NCBI GenBank assembly: GCA_910588255.1
Contig: CAJUOM010000007.1
Coordinates: forward strand, 1-44,901
DNA length: 44,901 bases
Source of the DNA: an uncultured Alphaproteobacteria bacterium
Lineage (GTDB): Bacteria > Pseudomonadota > Alphaproteobacteria > RUG11792
Direction: 5' to 3'
Shown here one piece after another: positions 36,570-44,901 of the stretch. Position 1 is the stretch's first letter; every line of letters begins with the position of its first letter. A program made the position numbers and the translations under genes. The notes under the pieces were generated by a model, which was not told the DNA's origin, searched no databases, and saw only the letters and a list, made by a program, of their open reading frames with translations.

Positions 36570-36712
36570 CCCTTAGACATATCGCATATGGAGCACGATT
36601 TGCGACGTATTATAAACAAAGTGTGGCACGAAGCATGAATTAGAAAGATGGCCTCACCGGAAAACTTCATTGACACCGCAGAGGTACCTATAGCGCTTTC
36701 GGTAGACATTAT
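36570..36712 (+). repeat. Repeat R2, copy C
   Basis: It starts with TTAGACATATCGCATATGG, matching the start of copy A (3007-3170), and ends with the 70-bp block shared with copy B (6270-6339), so it links the two. In one frame it reads KHELERWPHRKTSLTPQRYL and then stops, but earlier frames are broken. It may be a decayed gene fragment spread by duplication. Confidence 0.7.
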
Positions 36713-36773
36713 GAATTAGAAAAATTTAGTAAATCACTGTGAAAAACTAGTTATTCTCAAATCGATAAACCGA

Positions 36774-36802
36774 TTGATTGAAAAAAAGTTTTAGATTATA
36801 AT
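36774..36802 (+). promoter_or_regulatory. Candidate argS promoter
   Basis: TTGATT (36774-36779), a 17-nt spacer and TATAAT (36797-36802), 31 bp before the argS ATG. Confidence 0.55.
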
Positions 36803-36833
36803 ATATTTATCATTATGTTCGTTTATTTGTTAT

Positions 36834-38579
36834 ATGCTTAGCTCAATTCGACATTGTATATTCAATGTTCTAAAACAATTTTCAAAATCGGAATCGGAAC
36901 AAATAAATGAAGGTTCAATATTAATCGAACAACCAAGAGATTTATCTTTCGGAGATCTTTATACAAATGCAGCAATGGTGTTTTCCAAAAAGCTTTCTGT
37001 TGTTCCACGGATATTAGCTGAATCAATAAAAGAATCACTCTTACTCAATGAAAATATTATTGAAGTTTCTATAGCAGGTCCTGGATTTATTAATTTCAAA
37101 CTCAAGAATGAGACTTGGCAAAATATAGTTTCTGATATTATTCGAAAAGGTAAAAAATACAGCTATACAGATTTAGCTAGTCAGGCTTTAATAAATTTTG
37201 AATTTGTTTCAGCAAATCCAACAGGCCCTCTTCACACAGGACATGCCAGAAATGCAGTATTCGGAAGTGTGGCTGTTAAATTACTTGAAAAAATGGGATA
37301 TAAGGTAACCAAAGAATTTTACGTAAATGATCAGGGAAATCAAATAAAATCTTTAGCAAAATCACTTTATTTGAGATATAGAGAAGCCTTGGGTATTCAG
37401 ATTTCTGAGAAAGATTTTACTCCAGATATGTATTGTGGGGATTATCTTAAAGATTTGGGAAATGAGCTTGTTACACTATACCAAGATCAATTTCTAAATA
37501 AAGAAGAATCTGAATGGATTGAATTTTTCAAAAAGTTTGCTGTTGACAAGATGATGGAAAATGCAAAAAAAGATCTTGAATTGCTTGGAGTAATCATGGA
37601 TCAATATACGCATGAGTCAGATGTTTGTAAACAAAAACTTGTTGAAGAAGCCTTGGATATTTTATCTAAATGCGGAGATATTTATGAGGGGATCTTACCT
37701 CGCCCAAAAGGTATAAACGACGAAGATGATTGGGAAGAGAGACCACAGACTTTATTCAAATCGACAAAATACAGAGATGATGTTGATAGAGCTATAAGAA
37801 AGTCTGATGGGACCTGGACATATTTCGCTGGCGACTTAGCTTATCATCTAAATAAAATAAAGCGCGGCTATAATAAAATGGTAGCAATTCTAGGAGCTGA
37901 TCACAACGGTTATGTCAAGAGATTGAAATCAGCTGTCAAGGCTCTGAGCAATGGAAAGGCAGATATAGAAATAAGACTATACCAACTTGTAAACTTCCTT
38001 GAAAACGGAAAAGTTATAAAAATGTCTAAAAGGTCCGGAAATTTTATAACTTTAAAAGATGTCGTGGAAAGAGTAGGAAAAGATGTCACAAGATATATGA
38101 TGATATCAAGACATCAAGACGTTATGATTGATTTTGATTTTGTGAAAGCTATTGAACAATCTATGGACAACCCTCTTTTCTATATACAGTATGCTTATGC
38201 AAGAATTTGTTCTGTTTTCAGAAATTTTGAATCTAACTTTGGAGAAATAAACAAAGAAGAGTTGTTAAATTGTGACAAAATGACTTTAAAAGATGAATCT
38301 GAAATATTGCTAATTAAAAATCTTGCAATCTGGCCAGAGGTTGTTAAAGGTGCAGCAATTGCTATTGAACCTCATAGAGTTCCTGTATATCTTCAAAAAA
38401 TCGCCTCTTTATTTCATTCTCTTTGGAATAAAGGTAAAATAAATACAGAATTAAGATTTATAGATCCAAACAATAAAAAAGATACATTAGCAAGAATATC
38501 TCTATTACAAGCAACAAAAGAAATTATAGAAGACGGTTTCGATATAATCGGCATAACACCTATGTCTGCAATGAAATAA
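36834..38579 (+). CDS. argS: Arginyl-tRNA synthetase
   Basis: 581-residue class I synthetase. The N-terminal Add-1 domain binds the tRNA D-loop. The HIGH motif is HTGH in SANPTGPLHTGHARNAVFG (about residue 136). The KMSK motif is in VIKMSKRSGNFITL. The DALR anticodon domain ends the protein (NPLFYIQYAYARI, then helices to SLLQATKEII). It is the first gene of an apparent argS-SPOR-PCMT-like operon, with 12 bp to the next start. Intact. Confidence 0.97.
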   Translation: MLSSIRHCIFNVLKQFSKSESEQINEGSILIEQPRDLSFGDLYTNAAMVFSKKLSVVPRILAESIKESLLLNENIIEVSIAGPGFINFKLKNETWQNIVSDIIRKGKKYSYTDLASQALINFEFVSANPTGPLHTGHARNAVFGSVAVKLLEKMGYKVTKEFYVNDQGNQIKSLAKSLYLRYREALGIQISEKDFTPDMYCGDYLKDLGNELVTLYQDQFLNKEESEWIEFFKKFAVDKMMENAKKDLELLGVIMDQYTHESDVCKQKLVEEALDILSKCGDIYEGILPRPKGINDEDDWEERPQTLFKSTKYRDDVDRAIRKSDGTWTYFAGDLAYHLNKIKRGYNKMVAILGADHNGYVKRLKSAVKALSNGKADIEIRLYQLVNFLENGKVIKMSKRSGNFITLKDVVERVGKDVTRYMMISRHQDVMIDFDFVKAIEQSMDNPLFYIQYAYARICSVFRNFESNFGEINKEELLNCDKMTLKDESEILLIKNLAIWPEVVKGAAIAIEPHRVPVYLQKIASLFHSLWNKGKINTELRFIDPNNKKDTLARISLLQATKEIIEDGFDIIGITPMSAMK

Positions 38580-38591
38580 AGGAGCAAAGAA

Positions 38592-39578
38592 ATGTTAAGA
38601 AATTTCAAGAAACCTACTCAAAAAAATAAACAAAGATACTTAAGATATGATGACGTATTTCTCGGAGGAAAAAAATCAAATGATGAACAAAGATATACTC
38701 ATGAACCCCCAAGAAATAACAACAGAAATTTTGAAAATCATGAGGAAGATTATATAGAAAATGATGATTTTGAGGAAGATAATAACACTATTTATAACTC
38801 TCAAAGGAATCAACAACCAGAATACTTTTCCGGGAAAAATAGCATAATAGATGAAAGAATGGTGAAATATCAAAAACGCCAACTGCCACCTCTACGGAGA
38901 TATTCTCCCAATTCATACAGAGATTCATATTCAGAATTTAATCAAGCCTATTGGGATGAAGATTATGCACCTAAAAGAAATTCTAATTTCAATTCATTAA
39001 AACAACTTTGGCAAAAATTTATTGTAACCTTTGCTTCTATAATATCTTTGGTTTGTGTCGCATGGATTGCGTATAATTGGAATAATAGTCCACATCATCA
39101 AAATAGAGTTACACAAGATGGTATTCCATTGATCGAACCTGAACAACAGGAATTCAGAGTGTTGCCTGATGATCCTGGAGGAGCTGAAATCTCATATAAA
39201 GACAAAACTGTGTATGAGAGGGTTAATAACAGACCTGTTTCAGTTCAAGAAAAATTATTACCTCCACAAGAAGATGTTTCTTATATTCCTCAATCAAACC
39301 TTCCTGTTGAAGAATATTCAATAGTCGATGACAAGACGTATTATATAAAAATATCTGCTGGAAAAACTAAACCTATATTGCAAAGTGAATTAAAATTATT
39401 AAAGAAAAGATATCCAAATTTTATTGATGATAAAAATTGTTCCATAAAAAGAGTCAGCAATTCCAATGGAGAAAAAAAATATGCTATATTAGTTGGACCT
39501 TTTGATTCTCAAGATATTGCAATTGATACAGCAAAAAGCCTTGGTGGTCAATGTTACGTAATTTCAGTGAAGGAGTGA
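38592..39578 (+). CDS. SPOR-domain membrane protein
   Basis: 328 residues with a preceding AAGGAG site. A charged, Asn-rich cytoplasmic region (1-138) is followed by one membrane helix (about 142-163), a proline-rich periplasmic linker and a C-terminal SPOR domain (about 245-328: YYIKISAGKTKPILQSELKL, YAILVGPFDSQDIAIDTAKS). SPOR domains bind denuded glycan at the division septum, so a cell-division role is likely. argS followed by a SPOR gene is a common alphaproteobacterial order. Confidence 0.85.
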   Translation: MLRNFKKPTQKNKQRYLRYDDVFLGGKKSNDEQRYTHEPPRNNNRNFENHEEDYIENDDFEEDNNTIYNSQRNQQPEYFSGKNSIIDERMVKYQKRQLPPLRRYSPNSYRDSYSEFNQAYWDEDYAPKRNSNFNSLKQLWQKFIVTFASIISLVCVAWIAYNWNNSPHHQNRVTQDGIPLIEPEQQEFRVLPDDPGGAEISYKDKTVYERVNNRPVSVQEKLLPPQEDVSYIPQSNLPVEEYSIVDDKTYYIKISAGKTKPILQSELKLLKKRYPNFIDDKNCSIKRVSNSNGEKKYAILVGPFDSQDIAIDTAKSLGGQCYVISVKE

Positions 39579-39582
39579 TTTA

Positions 39583-40206
39583 ATGCCTAGTACCAGACAG
39601 GCAATGATTACAAACCAATTAAATCACAGAGGCATATTTGAAAATGATCTAATAAATTCTTTTTCCTTAATTGATAGAACGGATTTTGTTCCTGCAACTT
39701 TCAAAAGAGCAGCATACGCAGATATTGAGATTCCTTTATTTAACGGTGTAATTCTACGCCCATTTGTTATTGCTAAGATTGCACAATTTATTTTTAATTT
39801 TATGAAAAATAAAAGTATTCTTGTTATTGGAGATGTTTCAGGATATACAGGAGCACTTTTTTCAAATATATCTAAAACTTGTATTATCGGAACGTTTGAT
39901 GATGTTTCAACAGAATATTTGCGAAACAAAGTTTCTCTAAAAGTTATGCAAATTTATGATATAAAAGAAAAATTTGATTTAATATTTTTCGACTCTGGTT
40001 TTTATAAAAAAGAAACAATAATAGATATATCTCATAATATACTAAAACCAAATGGATGTATTATACAAATATCAGGAAACTCATTTTCTGAATTTTCTAT
40101 AAATCAAGTTAAATATTTCGATGTTTCCATATCTGCGGAATCTACATCTGAGTCTGTAAAAATTTTAGAAATGCCTTTGTTTTTAAATTCGAATTATATT
40201 GCTTGA
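39583..40206 (+). CDS. Protein-L-isoaspartate O-methyltransferase-like protein
   Basis: 207 residues, 4 bp after the SPOR gene. The N-terminal pattern RQAMITNQLNHRGIFENDLI, DRTDFVPATFKRAAYADIEI matches the PCMT family, which methylates damaged aspartyl residues. However, the SAM-binding glycine motif, usually VLxIGxGxGY, reads ILVIGDVSGYTGALFS here and the following acidic loop is weak, so SAM binding and activity are doubtful. The C-terminal third is divergent. It could be a decayed enzyme kept for another function. Confidence 0.7.
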   Translation: MPSTRQAMITNQLNHRGIFENDLINSFSLIDRTDFVPATFKRAAYADIEIPLFNGVILRPFVIAKIAQFIFNFMKNKSILVIGDVSGYTGALFSNISKTCIIGTFDDVSTEYLRNKVSLKVMQIYDIKEKFDLIFFDSGFYKKETIIDISHNILKPNGCIIQISGNSFSEFSINQVKYFDVSISAESTSESVKILEMPLFLNSNYIA

Positions 40207-40325
40207 TAATATAAAAATATAATTTCATAACAATAATGTATTTAAAACCGAGATTTTATTGCAGAAATTGCTATTTACAACAATATATATTTGTGATATA
40301 ATAAATTTTATTTTTAGAGGTAAAT

Positions 40326-41707
40326 ATGAAAAAAGTATTATTAATCGCAGCTTTGATAGGAAACGTAAACGGAGAGGAAATAAGTTTGGCTAGTTGGGAT
40401 GTTATTGTGAATAATTCTTCCAGAACAGGAAGCCTAAGTGAAATAGTTAATGGAGAAACTTTCACATATAATAATGTTTATACTCTAAACTCCGGATTCA
40501 ATTATAGACTTACAAACTCTGGAAATATTAGTATAACTGAGAATGTAAAGTTAATTATTCCAGAAGGAGTAACTCTTACAAAAACTGGAAGGACATAAGA
40601 GCAAGAAGCGAGAATATTGTTATTACTATTGAAATCAATGGAACATTTAATAATAATTCAACAGCTTGGATTGCTGCATATAATAGTGGTTCAAAAGTTA
40701 ATTTTACAGGTTCCGGGGATTTTATTAGCTTAAAAGGAAGTCAAATTTATGCTCAAGGAAAAGATAGTAAAGTAAATTTTTCAATGAGTGGAAATTTTAT
40801 TAATAAAGGCGAAGTACATCTAACCGGAGCAAACTCTTCTGTAGTATTTTCTGGACCAGGAACTATCATTAATAATGGAAATATTTGTACTAGGGTATCG
40901 AATGTTAATATTGTTTTTTCTGACACAAAATTAATACTTCAAAATGAAGAAGATAATAGAAAAGAGCGTATGCTTAGTTTGAATGAGAATTCATCTATTA
41001 CAGGATCTGGAATAATAGATATGTCAGATTTTATTAACTCTGATCTAGAAGGTATTGATATTCCTTCAAGTGTATTTAATATCGACACTCCATTTACAGG
41101 TACGATCAAGCTTCCGTATAATACAAAATGCAAGAACTTTGATTTAACAAACGCCACCAGCGCAACAATACTCGTTCCTGTATTAATTTTTGACGGTATG
41201 ATTTTAGATGGAAATCAAATAACAAAAGGAACCAAGATTAATGAACTGACATCAGAAGAATTTTCAAAACTAGATATTAAATTGCCAAATGATTATGACT
41301 CTTTTGATACTTATGAGGTTCACTTAACTATCCCTTTCACTCTGCCTGATATAATAAAATCAGAATATAATGTTGCTAGTAATTATGTGATTACGGATGA
41401 ATTAGATGAAACGCTTTATGAAATTCAAGAAGGAGAAAATGTTGTGGTGAACTTTTCAATAAAAGGAGAAACACCTTTGGATCTTCGAGGAAAAGGAAGG
41501 ATAACATTTAAGGGTGATAATTCAGAATATAGAATACCAAGACCTATGATAAGATTTGAAGGAGAAAATGCTGTGTTTCCAAGAGATGCGATATATGATC
41601 AAGTTGAATTTGCTGAAGGAACAGTTATTCCTGAAAATACGATTATCATAGCAAAAAATCCTCAAGATCTATCGAATGTCACTGTTAAAGGAAGTTTGGT
41701 TATTTAG
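40326..41707 (+). pseudogene. Secreted beta-helix-like surface protein, one frameshift
   Basis: It starts at ATG 40326 with a short signal peptide (MKKVLLIAALIGNVNG) after an AGAGG site. The first frame ends at 40598, but the other frame is open from 40589 (KDIRARSENIVITIEINGTF) through to 41707, so a single one-base shift near 40575-40590 splits it. Restored length is about 460 residues. The body has repeated short beta-strand units with Gly/Asn turns (NSGNISITENVKLIIPEGVT, GSKVNFTGSGDFISLKGSQI, GPGTIINNGNI), as in beta-helix passenger domains, but no autotransporter barrel follows. The downstream half is long and undamaged, so the lesion is recent or a sequencing slip. Tail-to-tail with plsC. 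Confidence 0.65.
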
Positions 41708-42387
41708 TTTAATAATTTTTCTTCGAATTCTTTAAAGAATTCATCTTTACTCAATCCCGGATATATATGATCCTTAAAATCCAATATGATTGTTCCGGGA
41801 TTTTTCTTAAAAGAGTTTCTTGGCCAATATTTTCCTGAATTAACATGGGCTGGAACAACAGGAATGCCTAAAGATCGATAGATTGCATAAATTCCACTTT
41901 TGTATTCAGTATGCTCTTCATCTGAGGCTCTTGTTCCATTTGGAAAAATTAATATAGACTTTCCCTTGGCATATGCCTCTTTTGAGTATTTTATTAAAGT
42001 CTTTATAGCTTTTACAGGTGATTCTCTGTCAACAGGTATACATTCCAGTCTTTTCATGTATATTCCCGCAATCGGCTTTTTTAATAATTCTTTTTTAACA
42101 ACAGGGACCAAATTATCGAAAAGCATTGAAAATACAAAAGTTTCCCAGGCTGATTGATGATTACATCCTATTATAATTTGCCCTTCAGGAATTTTATTTT
42201 TGTTTAAAATTTTATAATCTATTTTTGCAAAATGTTTTAAACAAAAAAACAACCATTTCGTAACGGGGATATACGCCAGATGTAAGGTAGTTTTTGCGGA
42301 AGAAAAATAAATTATGGGATATAACAAAGTCAGATATAATATAAAAATCGGCCAGAAAATGAAATTAAATAAAATTGACCTAATCAT
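41704..42387 (-). CDS. plsC: 1-acyl-sn-glycerol-3-phosphate acyltransferase
   Basis: 227 residues. Membrane enzyme making phosphatidic acid. The acceptor motif is NHQSAWETF, the HX4D motif with Glu in place of Asp, a variant also seen in other Gram-negative PlsC proteins. It is followed by KRLECIPVDRES, IFPNGTRASD (usually FPEGTR) and VPAHVNSGKYW. A hydrophobic helix lies at residues 5-28. The start overlaps the rsmI end by 8 bp, so the two genes are coupled. Confidence 0.92.
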   Translation of the reverse strand: MIRSILFNFIFWPIFILYLTLLYPIIYFSSAKTTLHLAYIPVTKWLFFCLKHFAKIDYKILNKNKIPEGQIIIGCNHQSAWETFVFSMLFDNLVPVVKKELLKKPIAGIYMKRLECIPVDRESPVKAIKTLIKYSKEAYAKGKSILIFPNGTRASDEEHTEYKSGIYAIYRSLGIPVVPAHVNSGKYWPRNSFKKNPGTIILDFKDHIYPGLSKDEFFKEFEEKLLN

Positions 42388-43201
42388 CTTTTTCTCCTTT
42401 ATAATTTAATAGAAAGTTATACAAACTATTTTTACTGATTTTAAAACATTTTGACAACAAATCGCTAAGATCTTTTTTTGAAAATTTATCAAACAGAGCG
42501 TTAATCAAGGGTTTAAGAGAATTTATCTTCTCATTATCATCTTGAATAGGGGGAGAAACCAAAATAACAAACTCGCCTTTGGGAGGATTTTTTGAAAAGT
42601 GATCTATCAAAAAATCTATATCTCCTCGTAAAACTTCTTCATATACTTTCGTAATCTCTCTGACAATAGCTATAAGTCGATTCTTAAAATATATTTTCAT
42701 ATTCTGAAGTGTTTTCAGAATTCTATTTGGCGATTCAAAAAAAATTAAAGTAGAGTTTACGTTTTCAAATTCCTCAAATTTCTTTATGTCCGCAAATCCG
42801 ATAAATGAAAATTTATCACTTGGTAATCCTGAAAGGGTTAAAGCAGATATAACAGAACAAGCCCCCGGAATAACTGTGTATTTTATATCATTTTTTATGC
42901 AGGTGTTAACTAACTTATATCCGGGATCCGAAACAAGGGGAGTTCCTGCATCTGAAATTAAAGCAAACACAGCATTTTTTTCTGAGATCAAATTTAATAC
43001 ATGCGGGATAATTTCACTTGCATTATGATCATTATATACTATAAACTTAACCTTCAATCCAAGGTTTTGCAATAATTTTGATGAAACACGCGTATCTTCA
43101 CATAAAACATAATCAACTTCCCCTAAAATTTCTATGGCCCTTTTTGTTATATCTTTCAAATTTCCAATTGGTGTTGAAATAATATACAAGGAAAATTGCA
43201 T
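42380..43201 (-). CDS. rsmI: 16S rRNA (cytidine-1402-2'-O)-methyltransferase
   Basis: 273-residue tetrapyrrole-methylase-fold enzyme that methylates the 2'-OH of C1402 in 16S rRNA. Signatures are LYIISTPIGNLKDITKRAI, CEDTRVSSKLL, ISDAGTPLVSDPGYKLV, VIPGACSVISALTLSGLP, FFESPNRILKTL, REITKVYEEVLRG and KGEFVILV. Transcribed away from the 43276 gene, with a shared palindrome between them. Confidence 0.95.
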   Translation of the reverse strand: MQFSLYIISTPIGNLKDITKRAIEILGEVDYVLCEDTRVSSKLLQNLGLKVKFIVYNDHNASEIIPHVLNLISEKNAVFALISDAGTPLVSDPGYKLVNTCIKNDIKYTVIPGACSVISALTLSGLPSDKFSFIGFADIKKFEEFENVNSTLIFFESPNRILKTLQNMKIYFKNRLIAIVREITKVYEEVLRGDIDFLIDHFSKNPPKGEFVILVSPPIQDDNEKINSLKPLINALFDKFSKKDLSDLLSKCFKISKNSLYNFLLNYKGEKDD

Positions 43202-43235
43202 AAAATTTTGTATATATTGCTCAAACTTTCTTATT

Positions 43236-43250
43236 ATGTTATTATAACAT
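43236..43250. promoter_or_regulatory. Palindrome in the divergent promoter region
   Basis: ATGTTAT-T-ATAACAT is a perfect 15-bp palindrome. On minus it contains TATAAT, a -10 for rsmI. On plus it overlaps TATTAT (43240-43245), which lies 17 nt after TTGCTC (43217-43222) and fits the promoter of the 43276 gene. It could be an operator affecting both. Confidence 0.4.
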
Positions 43251-43275
43251 ATATGGAGATTAATAGGCTAATTTA

Positions 43276-44643
43276 ATGAAAGTAGCGGTTATTGGCGGTG
43301 GTTACGTTGGATTAACATCTGCTGTTTGTTATTGCGAATTCGGGTTTGATGTTCTTCTTATAGAAAAAGATAAAGATAGATTAGAACTATTAAAAAAAGG
43401 AATTTCTGCGTCTTCAGAAATTGGACTTGAATCAGGCTTGCGAAAGCACATAAAAAATGGGGTCATTCATTTTTCAGAGACGATAGAGGATAATATAAAT
43501 GATGTGGATGCCATAGTTATTTCTGTTGCAACAACGACTCCAAATGGTCCTGATTCCGATTTAACATTTTTACACGAAGTAATACAAGAAATAGCTATGT
43601 CTTTGACAGCTGATAAATATATCGGTATTTTTATAAAAACGAGTATTCCTGTTGGAACTTGCACGATTATTGCAAATAATATACGTTTCATGCGTCCCGA
43701 TTTAACTCCGGGAAAGCATTATGATATTATTGCTAATCCAAGCTTCTTAAGAGAAGGATCCGCAATCCATGATTTTATCAATTCCAACAGAGTTCTTGTG
43801 GGTTTAGAAAATGAAAATTCGAAAGAAGCGAAAAAATTAACTTTGAACCTTTATGCTTCATTAGTAAATTTAGGTGTTCCTTTTATATTTACGAATTTTG
43901 AATCAGCTGAGCTCATACGTGCAGCAACGATAGCTTTCATTACAACAAAAATGACTTTTATAAATGAGATTGCTGAACTTTGTGATCGAGTGGGAGAGAA
44001 TGTAAATACGGTCATAAGAGGAATAGCTTTAGATCAAGGGATTGGATATAAGGCATTTCAAATAACCCCCGGATTTGGAGGAACATCTTATCCTAGAACA
44101 ATTAGAATTTTAGCTAACACAGCTAATAATTTGGGATTAGATTTAAATATCTTAAATAGTGTAATATCCGCAAATACAAAAAGAATATCATCAATAAAAG
44201 GCCGCATCATAAATATCATTCAAGATAATGAAGGTATTATAAATAAAAAAGTAGCTATATTCGGATTGTCATTCAAGCCTTTAACAAGTGATATAAGAGA
44301 ATCTGCAAGCATATTTGTTATTAGAGATTTACTTTCTGAAGGACTGGATGTTTCAGTTTATGATCCCGCATATGGTTTAAAATCGAAAGAAATAAAGAAA
44401 ATTCCTCAAGAGATACTGGAAAACGAAAAATTTCATTTGGAAGAATCTGCTTATGATGCAGCAAATCAAAGCGATATCGTCGTTATTATGACAAATTGGG
44501 CAGAATTTATGACTTTAGACTTCAAAAAAATTTCAGAATTAATGAATAAAAAACAAAATGAAAAACCTGTGATTTTAGATTACAGAAATATGTTTTCTAA
44601 AACAGACTTACCTGATTTTGAATATATTTCTCAAGGATGCTAA
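43276..44643 (+). CDS. UDP-glucose 6-dehydrogenase-like protein with altered active site
   Basis: 455 residues with the full UDP-glucose/GDP-mannose dehydrogenase architecture: N-terminal Rossmann fold (VIGGGYVGLTSAVCY), central helical domain and C-terminal UDP-binding domain (FGLSFKPLTSDIRESASI). Residues used in catalysis are changed: NPEFL is NPSFL (Ser156), ELIKYxxNAF is ELIRAATIAF (Arg215, Ile219), and GGSCFPKD is GGTSYPRT (Ser271 for the thioester Cys, Thr275 for Asp). Glu160 is kept. A normal UGD could not work without the Cys. The frame is intact and long, so it is probably a conserved protein with another activity or a dead paralogue. Confidence 0.85.
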   Translation: MKVAVIGGGYVGLTSAVCYCEFGFDVLLIEKDKDRLELLKKGISASSEIGLESGLRKHIKNGVIHFSETIEDNINDVDAIVISVATTTPNGPDSDLTFLHEVIQEIAMSLTADKYIGIFIKTSIPVGTCTIIANNIRFMRPDLTPGKHYDIIANPSFLREGSAIHDFINSNRVLVGLENENSKEAKKLTLNLYASLVNLGVPFIFTNFESAELIRAATIAFITTKMTFINEIAELCDRVGENVNTVIRGIALDQGIGYKAFQITPGFGGTSYPRTIRILANTANNLGLDLNILNSVISANTKRISSIKGRIINIIQDNEGIINKKVAIFGLSFKPLTSDIRESASIFVIRDLLSEGLDVSVYDPAYGLKSKEIKKIPQEILENEKFHLEESAYDAANQSDIVVIMTNWAEFMTLDFKKISELMNKKQNEKPVILDYRNMFSKTDLPDFEYISQGC

Positions 44644-44686
44644 TAAATTAATTGTATGGAAATAAAATTGTAATCTCTACAAAAAT

Positions 44687-44901
44687 CTCTAAAATTTTAT
44701 GGGACTTTTTAGAATTTGACATGTGAAAGATGTGACATATTATACTGAAAATATAGAAGATATTTAAGTGCGCGGCGTGTGGTAAAATATCGAGGATACC
44801 ACACGCCGCGCACTTAAATGACTCTCACGCTTTATAATATTTTTCGAAAGAAAAGTTATATACCAAACCGTTTTGAGAGCTATAGATGAAGTTGTTACTC
44901 T
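44687..44901 (+). repeat. Repeat R1, copy d (promoter-hairpin-inverted arm), cut by the window edge
   Basis: The edge box is followed by TTGACA (44716-44721), 16 nt and TATTAT (44738-44743), or TATACT at 44741-44746. A perfect 23-bp GC/AT hairpin follows, with arms 44762-44784 and 44797-44819. Next is the arm edge in reverse orientation (the sequence ending TTTTTCGAAAG near 44848 is the reverse complement of the R1b arm end), then the AAACCGTTTTGAG tail (44865-44901), also found at 6132-6168. Most of the arm is missing. Confidence 0.8.

Noticed and set aside
1..44901. CRISPR array, rRNA genes, retron or reverse transcriptase
   Set aside because: No regularly spaced direct repeats, no rRNA-like sequence and no reverse-transcriptase motifs were found, although the R1 palindromes first suggested a retron RNA.

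Overview
The window reads as a piece of a small, AT-rich, gene-dense chromosome of an alphaproteobacterial intracellular symbiont or parasite; Holosporales-like is my best guess, from overall character rather than a database match. The evidence is uvrC-pgsA coupling, argS followed by a SPOR-domain gene, an outer membrane with LptD, meso-DAP peptidoglycan genes (dapA, dapB, dapF), a type VI secretion gene (tssA), an LRR protein, a metallopeptidase that looks like a secreted effector, and many decayed secreted-protein genes among intact housekeeping genes.

Layout. 1-870: repeat R1 and a small secreted LRR protein. 901-8828: uvrD-type helicase, gyrB, and a repeat-filled gap leading to the uvrC-pgsA pair. 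8820-11456: a very large secreted coiled-coil, Gln/Asn-rich protein. 11642-15102: MATE transporter, DUF177 protein, dapF and a frameshifted tssA. 15188-16864: a secreted coiled-coil gene with two compensating frameshifts. 16865-17929: a gene graveyard. 17930-22472: proS, tRNA-Arg(CCG), glyQ, glyS. 22473-24308: a second graveyard with two recognisable pseudogenes. 24518-27280: divergent slt and dapA. 27362-29858: a secreted-protein pseudogene and lptD. 30174-33625: ctpA lipoprotease, an EnvZ-like kinase and the HEMGH metallopeptidase. 33852-35096: ssb-dapB. 35115-36833: a repeat island carrying an unknown basic 203-aa protein. 36834-40206: argS, SPOR protein, PCMT-like protein. 40326-41707: a frameshifted surface-type protein. 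41704-43201: rsmI-plsC. 43276-44643: a UDP-glucose-dehydrogenase-fold protein missing most catalytic residues. The window ends inside another R1 copy.

The most unusual feature is repeat family R1 (at least four copies plus fragments). It combines a promoter-like box, a multi-stem arm and a GC-rich hairpin whose stem sequence differs between copies while pairing is kept. The arm and hairpin occur in two opposite arrangements relative to the promoter box. R1 and a second family (R2) flank the accessory ORFs, whose arginine codon use (CGN-rich) differs from the AGA-rich housekeeping genes. Functionally the window serves translation (three tRNA synthetases, one tRNA, RsmI), DNA maintenance (UvrD, GyrB, UvrC, SSB) and the envelope (Dap enzymes, LptD, Slt, PlsC, PgsA, SPOR protein, CtpA). 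Host-interaction genes make up much of the rest and carry nearly all the decay.
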